Position numbers and translations under genes: made by a program. Positions 12,686-17,065 of a stretch of 17,065 nt of DNA are shown piece by piece. The notes under the pieces were generated by a model. The model worked only from the letters and a program-made list of their open reading frames with translations. It did not search any database and was not told the origin of the DNA. Position 1 is the stretch's first letter. Each line of letters starts with the position of its first letter. The stretch covers positions 14,582 to 31,646 of the forward strand of contig CAJTON010000033.1 of assembly GCA_910577605.1 (NCBI GenBank), written 5' to 3'. This stretch comes from an uncultured Butyrivibrio sp. (GTDB lineage Bacteria; Bacillota; Clostridia; Lachnospirales; Lachnospiraceae).

Positions 12686-13520
12686 TTTTTGTCTCCATAT
12701 ATTTAAAATAATTATCCTCGCGTTCTATATCGGCGGCAACAGCGATCGTCAGCTCTTCGTCAGTCATATCCGGTTTTAATCGAAGGCAGCTTTCCATTTT
12801 TTCTATTGTCTTTATCATATAGAATACCGGGTTATGGCCTCTCTCCCACAATCCAGACATGACATTATGAAGCAGCCCGTAGGAAATCTTTTCGGGCACT
12901 ATGCCGTCTATAAGCACAGGATAAGCTATTCTTAAATTCTCCACGATAGCGCAGACCAGATCCCTGTTTAAAATATAACCGTAATTTTCCTCGACGATTT
13001 CCGCAAGCTTCTCGGCCATATACGCGCCAGGGTCTTCCGGCATTTCTTCTATCCGTTCGTCAAACAGAACTCTGTTGTAAGCCGTTATCATCCATTCTCT
13101 TCCGTCAAGCGCCGACTCGTCCCTGATGCGTACCAACGGCATCAAAATTCCTTTTGCGGAAAGCTCTTTTCTCCGGTTTTCGATATAAGCGACATACGGC
13201 GTCTTTACAACCGCCTCCACAAGCCCCGTACCGAACATCAGCTCAAGCGGGTTTTCTCTCGTCCTTAAATTCCGCATGATCTCGTCGCCCGTCAGTCTGT
13301 CGTCCTTTTCCGAAAAGCTGTTCTTCTCGATTCCAAGAAGCGCATCGGCACTCACCTGAAGGAGCCTGCAAATCTCCGGCAGCATGCTCACATCGGGATA
13401 GCTCTGCTTGCGTTCCCATTTCGACACTGCCTGCGAAGTAACTCCGATCCTCGCCGCAAGTTCCTCCTGAGTAAAATTACGGTTGCGTCTGTACAAGGAT
13501 ATTCTCTCTCCAAATTCCAT
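12672..13520 (-). CDS. XRE-type HTH regulator fused to an FlhA/FHIPEP C-terminal-like domain
   Basis: 282 residues from ATG 13520. An N-terminal HTH_3/XRE domain (about 4-62) reads FTQEELAARIGVTSQAVSKW and ends in the usual LLQVSADALLG. From about 90 to 275 the protein follows the cytoplasmic domain of the flagellar/type III export gate protein FlhA: NPLELMFGTGLV, LMPLVRIRDESALDGREWMI, then VENLRIAYPVLIDGIVP and SYGLLHNVMSGLWERG. These correspond in order to FlhA segments of the type DPIELEIGYGLI, VVPVVRIRDN..L, NLKESYPILVEEV and the following helices. The middle part of FlhA is strongly shortened and the whole membrane domain is absent. No flagellar gene is nearby. The start at 13520 is chosen for the AAGGAG site at 13532-13537; an upstream ATG at 13547 lacks one. 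Role: probably a DNA-binding regulator with a protein-interaction domain. The resemblance is by eye. Confidence 0.8.
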   Translation of the reverse strand: MEFGERISLYRRNRNFTQEELAARIGVTSQAVSKWERKQSYPDVSMLPEICRLLQVSADALLGIEKNSFSEKDDRLTGDEIMRNLRTRENPLELMFGTGLVEAVVKTPYVAYIENRRKELSAKGILMPLVRIRDESALDGREWMITAYNRVLFDERIEEMPEDPGAYMAEKLAEIVEENYGYILNRDLVCAIVENLRIAYPVLIDGIVPEKISYGLLHNVMSGLWERGHNPVFYMIKTIEKMESCLRLKPDMTDEELTIAVAADIEREDNYFKYMETKNGTV

Positions 13521-13572
13521 TATTTCACATCTCCTTAATCCGCACAAGGCGTTTTTTTATTTTTATAATAAT

Positions 13573-13601
13573 ATCTTAGCGCAGAAAAAAGTCCCTGTAA
13601 A
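13573..13601 (-). promoter_or_regulatory. Predicted promoter of the HTH-FlhA-like operon
   Basis: Minus strand: TTTACA (13596-13601), 17-nt spacer, TAAGAT (13573-13578). It lies about 50 nt before the start codon at 13520. Confidence 0.6.
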
Positions 13602-13654
13602 CAAACCGTTATTTGAGAAAAAGCTCAACCGGATGCGTAACGAATCAATGCTCC

Positions 13655-13686
13655 AAAAACGGGAAAGACATCTAATGTCTTTCCCG
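13655..13686 (-). terminator. Rho-independent terminator of gdhA
   Basis: A perfect 12-bp stem CGGGAAAGACAT (13660-13671)/ATGTCTTTCCCG (13675-13686) with a 3-nt loop. On the minus strand it is followed by TTTTT (13655-13659). It lies 64 bp after the gdhA stop codon. Confidence 0.88.
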
Positions 13687-13749
13687 CCTTTGTTTTCAGC
13701 AGTCCGCAGACTGCCTGAGTCCGTTTTGATTTATCTGATACGATTGCTC

Positions 13750-15096
13750 CTAAACGATTCCCTGGGCCTTCATAGCCTCGGCAACCTTTAAGAAGCCCGC
13801 GATATTCGCGCCGGCCACATAATTGCCCTCAAGTCCGTACTTCTTGGAAGCCTCGTCAAGATTATGGAAAATATTTACCATTATGTTTTTGAGCTTGGCG
13901 TCAACCTCCTCAAAGGTCCAGCTGAGTCTTTCTGAATTCTGGCTCATCTCAAGCGCCGACGTAGCTACGCCGCCCGCGTTTGAAGCCTTGCCGGGACAGA
14001 AAAGAACTCCGTTTTTCTGGAAATACTCGGTAGCTTCAAGAGTAGTAGGCATGTTCGCTCCCTCAGCAACAGCAAAGCATCCGTTTGCGACAAGAGCCTT
14101 TGCGTCGTCAAGGTCAAGCTCGTTCTGCGTTGCGCAGGGAAGGGCTATGTCGCACTTAACCGACCATACGCCGTGCTCTCCGTTTGCTTTCTCGTGATAC
14201 TCGGCTGAGCTTCTTGCCGCCGCATACTCGGAAAGACGCGCTCTCTTGACCTCCTTGACCTCTTTAAGAAGCTCGACGTCAATTCCCTCCGGATCGTAGA
14301 TCCAGCCGGTCGAATCCGAGCAGGTAACAGGCTTTGCGCCAAGCTGCTGCGCCTTCTGTATTGCGTAAATGGCAACGTTGCCCGCGCCGGAAACGGCGAT
14401 CGTCTTTCCGGCAATGTCCTTACCGTTGCACTTGAGCATTTCCTCGGTAAGATAAAGAAGTCCGTAACCCGTAGCCTCGGTCCTCGCAAGCGAACCGCCG
14501 TAAGTAAGTCCCTTTCCTGTGAGAACGCCTTCGTTAAGGTTGCGTATCCTCTTGTACTGTCCGTACATAAAGCCGATCTCGCGTCCGCCTACGCCGATGT
14601 CTCCGGCGGGAACGTCCGTATCCGCTCCTATATGTCTGCAAAGCTCAGTCATAAAGCTCTGGCAGAACGCCATAACCTCTCTGTCAGACTTGCCCTTGGG
14701 ATCGAAATCAGAGCCGCCCTTGCCGCCTCCGATGGGAAGTCCGGTAAGCGAATTCTTAAAGATCTGCTCAAAGCCAAGGAATTTGATTATGCCGAGATTT
14801 ACCGAAGGATGGAAGCGAAGTCCCCCCTTGTAAGGTCCGATCGCACTGTTGAACTGTATTCTGAAACCGTTGTTCACCTGAACCTGTCCCTTATCGTCCA
14901 CCCACGGAACGCGAAACATAACTACTCTCTCAGGCGTTATAAGTCTTTCAAGCAGGGCATCCCTGCGATACTCCTCCTCATTGGCTTCGATAACGACACG
15001 AAGAGACTCCAAAACTTCTTTGGCTGCCTGATGAAATTCAGGCTGCGCCGGATTCTTGGCAACCACAAGCTCCAAGACCTCGTCTACATATGACAT
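13750..15096 (-). CDS. gdhA: Glutamate dehydrogenase, probably NADP-type
   Basis: 448 residues, the normal length for the hexameric bacterial enzyme. It interconverts 2-oxoglutarate plus ammonium and L-glutamate, linking nitrogen assimilation to carbon metabolism. Substrate site: Lys90 in GPYKGGLRFHPSVN, Lys114, and catalytic Lys126 in LPIGGGKGGSDFDPKGKS; Asp166 in DVPAGDIGVGGREIG is the conserved proton-transfer Asp. The nucleotide-binding fold has SGAGNVA at 236-242, and the end of its second strand reads TCSDSTG, as in NADP-using enzymes such as E. coli GdhA; cofactor choice is an inference. It has a strong AAAAGGAGG ribosome site (15105-15113), a promoter at 15148-15176 and a terminator at 13655-13686, so it is a single-gene unit. 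Confidence 0.97.
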   Translation of the reverse strand: MSYVDEVLELVVAKNPAQPEFHQAAKEVLESLRVVIEANEEEYRRDALLERLITPERVVMFRVPWVDDKGQVQVNNGFRIQFNSAIGPYKGGLRFHPSVNLGIIKFLGFEQIFKNSLTGLPIGGGKGGSDFDPKGKSDREVMAFCQSFMTELCRHIGADTDVPAGDIGVGGREIGFMYGQYKRIRNLNEGVLTGKGLTYGGSLARTEATGYGLLYLTEEMLKCNGKDIAGKTIAVSGAGNVAIYAIQKAQQLGAKPVTCSDSTGWIYDPEGIDVELLKEVKEVKRARLSEYAAARSSAEYHEKANGEHGVWSVKCDIALPCATQNELDLDDAKALVANGCFAVAEGANMPTTLEATEYFQKNGVLFCPGKASNAGGVATSALEMSQNSERLSWTFEEVDAKLKNIMVNIFHNLDEASKKYGLEGNYVAGANIAGFLKVAEAMKAQGIV

Positions 15097-15147
15097 TATT
15101 ATTTCCTCCTTTTAACACATTAAAGTATCAAATACTCACTGGAGTTA

Positions 15148-15176
15148 ATTATAATAAAATTTTGATATGACCGCAA
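15148..15176 (-). promoter_or_regulatory. Predicted promoter of gdhA
   Basis: Minus strand: TTGCGG (15171-15176), 17-nt spacer, consensus TATAAT (15148-15153). It is about 50 nt upstream of the start codon. Confidence 0.6.
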
Positions 15177-15229
15177 GAAATTTTTTGATTTTGCACTTAT
15201 TCCTAATTTTATTAAATATTCGTAGCTAT

Positions 15230-16159
15230 TTATTTAATAATATTAATTTTTACTATGGAGCCATTGTCAGGCTCGTACCGATACAGACTGTCAGACAGAA
15301 ATTCCTCAAAGTCAAGCTGCGTTTCGTTCACGTCACGGACTATCTCAATAAGCTTTTCTTTGCCGATCCCGACAGATTCAGGAACAAAAAGTATTTCATG
15401 CACGCTGCTGGGAATAATATAAAAAGCTCCGTTCTTTTGCGCAAAATCACGCATCGCCTCAAGATCAAGCATACCTGCCGCTCCGAAAACCCTTTTTGCG
15501 TTGGAGACCACATACATATGGCTGTCCATATTGTCTTTATCATCAAGACCTGCCACGAAACCTTCAGCCCCGTTTGCTGCCCCGTAAAACAACCCGTCCA
15601 AAAAATCCGACATTTTTATTATGACCGTAGGGAATATCCTTTTTATATTATCAGAGGCAAGGCGGTAAAGCTCCTCCTCGTCAATTCCCCAATGCTTCAT
15701 ATGAGCGTTCTGTACCGGCACCGCCGCCACTTCACCGCCGTTTCCAGCGCTGACGCAGCAATAATACACAACTGACAAGTCAATAAAATCCCTGTGCGGA
15801 ATTTTACCGAGTATCAGGCTGTTGCGCTGTGTGTTTATTAGCCTGTACAGAATTTTATCCCTGACATAATCAAGATCGTAATATTTTGAGGCTTCAAAAT
15901 CCGCGTCAAACAATCTTTCGCGGCAGATAAGCTCTATCTCCTTTGCAAGACCGATCAGGTCAAAACCCTCAAGATATTTTTCATAATAATCGTTAAGATA
16001 CACCGTAGGAGCTATGCTGTCGTTTTTCCTTACCACGGCAAGACCGTCAAGCTCGACGGAATTATTTTTCAGGACCTTTTTCACGACGATTTTATCACAA
16101 TCGGGACAAAGCTCCAAAACCGCCTCCTTGATCCGGTCTATAAACTCTTCATATTCCAT
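15230..16159 (-). CDS. DUF5688 family protein
   Basis: 309 residues, soluble, rich in Asp/Glu. The beginning EYEEFIDRIKEAVLEL, a middle block PTVYLNDYYEKYLEG (about 51-65) and the later PSSVHEILFVPESVG (about 255-269) match the DUF5688 family, which is very common and often multi-copy in Lachnospiraceae. The family function is unknown. Members resemble the host-encoded and phage-neighbouring proteins of gut Clostridia, but nothing here shows mobility. The ribosome site is AAAGGAT before ATG 16159. A possible -10 TATGAT lies at 16200-16205 without a good -35. It stands alone between gdhA and efp. Confidence 0.8.
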   Translation of the reverse strand: MEYEEFIDRIKEAVLELCPDCDKIVVKKVLKNNSVELDGLAVVRKNDSIAPTVYLNDYYEKYLEGFDLIGLAKEIELICRERLFDADFEASKYYDLDYVRDKILYRLINTQRNSLILGKIPHRDFIDLSVVYYCCVSAGNGGEVAAVPVQNAHMKHWGIDEEELYRLASDNIKRIFPTVIIKMSDFLDGLFYGAANGAEGFVAGLDDKDNMDSHMYVVSNAKRVFGAAGMLDLEAMRDFAQKNGAFYIIPSSVHEILFVPESVGIGKEKLIEIVRDVNETQLDFEEFLSDSLYRYEPDNGSIVKINIIK

Positions 16160-16305
16160 ATATAAAATCCTTTTCTATTTCAACCCCGGCAGGCTGAGGA
16201 TCATACTGCATAAATATAAAAAAATCACTGGAAAATCCATGAAAGACAGAATTAAAGAAAATTCTTATAGAAAATAGCGAAGACATTTCTCAGACACCAC
16301 GTCTA

Positions 16306-16356
16306 AAAGAAAAATCAAATCAGCGCCGGACGGACCGCGTAAGTCCGATCCGGCGC
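16306..16356 (-). terminator. Rho-independent terminator of efp
   Basis: The stem pairs GCGCCGGA (16323-16330) with TCCGGCGC (16349-16356) and CGGAC (16331-16335) with GTCCG (16343-16347), with one bulged A. On the minus strand the hairpin is followed by a T-rich run (TGATTTGATTTTTCTTTT). It lies 15 bp after the efp stop. Confidence 0.8.
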
Positions 16357-16370
16357 GTAAATGCATGAAG

Positions 16371-16928
16371 TTATACTCTTGAAAGATATTCGCCCGTTCT
16401 GGTGTCGATCTTGATCTTATCTCCAAGATTGACAAAAAGAGGAACATAGACCGTAGCGCCTGTCTCGACGGTAGCGGGCTTTGTAGCGCCCGTAGCGGTA
16501 TCGCCCTTAACGCCCGGCTCGGTAGCTGTAATTTCAAGCTCGGCGAACATAGGAGGCTCAATGGCAAAAACCTCGCCCTGATATGAACAGAGCTTGCACA
16601 TATCGTTCTCCTTTACGAACTTGAGCGCGTCGCCCACGTTGTCTTCGGGAAGCTGTATCTGCTCGAAATTCTCCGTGTTCATAAAGAAATAAAATTCTCC
16701 GTCCGTATAGAGATACTGATATTCCGATTTATCAATATGCGCGAGCTGGAATTTCTCGGTGGGTCTGAACGACTTCTCGATAACGCCGCCGCTCTTTATG
16801 TTCTTTAACTTAGTCCTTACAAATGCCGCTCCCTTTCCGGGCTTAACATGCTGAAATTCAATAATCTGCCAGATATTGCTGTCCATCTCGATCGTAATGC
16901 CGTTTTTAAAATCGCCTGCTGTTACCAT
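16371..16928 (-). CDS. efp: Elongation factor P
   Basis: 185 residues, the usual EF-P length. EF-P enters the ribosome between the P and E sites and restores peptide-bond formation at polyproline stretches. Three beta-barrel domains: the KOW-like domain I with the tip loop KPGKGAAF, where Lys32 is the residue that is often modified; domain II with YLYTDGEFYFFMNTENFEQI (about 73-92); domain III ending NLGDKIKIDTRTGEYLSRV. Lys rather than Arg at the tip excludes the EarP-type rhamnosylation system; which lysine modification occurs, if any, cannot be told. The ribosome site AAGGAGGT precedes ATG 16928, with a promoter at 16964-16992 and terminator at 16306-16356. In this window the Pro-rich linker of the cellulase (KPTTPQKP, IKPPSVPSG) is a plausible client. 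Confidence 0.97.
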   Translation of the reverse strand: MVTAGDFKNGITIEMDSNIWQIIEFQHVKPGKGAAFVRTKLKNIKSGGVIEKSFRPTEKFQLAHIDKSEYQYLYTDGEFYFFMNTENFEQIQLPEDNVGDALKFVKENDMCKLCSYQGEVFAIEPPMFAELEITATEPGVKGDTATGATKPATVETGATVYVPLFVNLGDKIKIDTRTGEYLSRV

Positions 16929-16963
16929 GTATAGGTATACCTCCTTAGAATCTGTCTCGTATC

Positions 16964-16992
16964 ATTGTATAATATTTACCAAAGAATAGCAA
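16964..16992 (-). promoter_or_regulatory. Predicted promoter of efp
   Basis: Minus strand: TTGCTA (16987-16992), 17-nt spacer, TACAAT (16964-16969). It gives a leader of about 30 nt that contains the AAGGAGGT ribosome site. Confidence 0.6.
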
Positions 16993-17064
16993 CTATTTTT
17001 TTGACTGAGCCGTTTTTGTCTCGACATCAGTGAAAACCGCTAACGACCTTGCCCCAAGCGTTAT
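16993..17064 (-). CDS. Possible 3' end of an upstream gene (partial)
   Basis: One minus-strand frame is open from the right edge for 23 residues (ITLGARSLAVFTDVETKTAQ, then SKK) and stops at TAG 16993-16995, just before the efp -35. The hydrophilic, Lys-rich end looks like a natural C-terminus. It is too short to identify, and could be chance. Confidence 0.3.
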   Translation of the reverse strand: MTLGARSLAVFTDVETKTAQSKK

Positions 17065-17065
17065 C

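Noticed and set aside
13521..13547. Start of the HTH protein at ATG 13547
   Set aside because: The extra nine residues precede the HTH domain without similarity, and the AAGGAG site at 13532-13537 lies inside them, placed for ATG 13520.
14519..15093. Plus-strand frames of 104-153 residues opposite gdhA
   Set aside because: Antisense shadow of an intact glutamate dehydrogenase gene.
15167..15775. 202-residue plus-strand frame opposite the DUF5688 gene
   Set aside because: The minus-strand protein matches a known family; the plus frame is hydrophobic/basic noise without similarity.

Overview
The window looks like chromosome from a Gram-positive anaerobe of the class Clostridia, probably a gut or rumen Lachnospiraceae. 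The signs are AGGAGG-type ribosome sites before most genes, DUF2871 and DUF5688 family proteins, a surface GH5 cellulase and an NADP-type glutamate dehydrogenase. No rRNA or marker gene is present to fix the species. Almost every gene is on the minus strand; the clear plus-strand items are a tRNA-Arg and a predicted short RNA.

Left part (1 to about 5410) is a prophage or prophage remnant read right to left: late-gene regulator (RinA/ArpU-like), short catalytic-core-only tyrosine recombinase, small terminase, large terminase (GpA family), a small DUF6148-like head protein and the start of a lambda-type portal protein that runs off the left edge. The order terS-terL-small protein-portal matches lambda nu1-A-W-B. 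The non-coding gaps are rich in structure: a four-copy 8-bp repeat over the recombinase promoter, a terminator-like hairpin in its leader, a terminator behind it, inverted repeats in the likely cos region before terS, and a divergent promoter-terminator pair that predicts an RNA of about 58 nt. No repressor, replication or full-length integrase gene lies between this block and the host gene metA.

Middle (5457-9032) is a tightly packed housekeeping operon, rluF-ligA-metA, with overlapping or near-touching genes. MetA carries Glu111, which predicts acetyl-CoA rather than succinyl-CoA as donor. A tRNA-Arg(CCG) is transcribed divergently from rluF and shares a two-way terminator with a DUF2871 membrane protein. 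That protein lies just behind a GH5 (subfamily 4-like) lipoprotein endoglucanase with its own strong promoter.

Right part (11431-13520) is a compact three-gene operon with overlapping ends: an XRE-type HTH protein whose C-terminal part closely resembles the cytoplasmic domain of the flagellar/type III export protein FlhA, a DUF6882-like protein, and a GNAT acetyltransferase. The HTH-FlhA-like fusion is the most unusual protein in the window. Three single genes with their own signals follow: gdhA, a DUF5688 protein and efp. A possible 3' end of another gene lies at the right edge.
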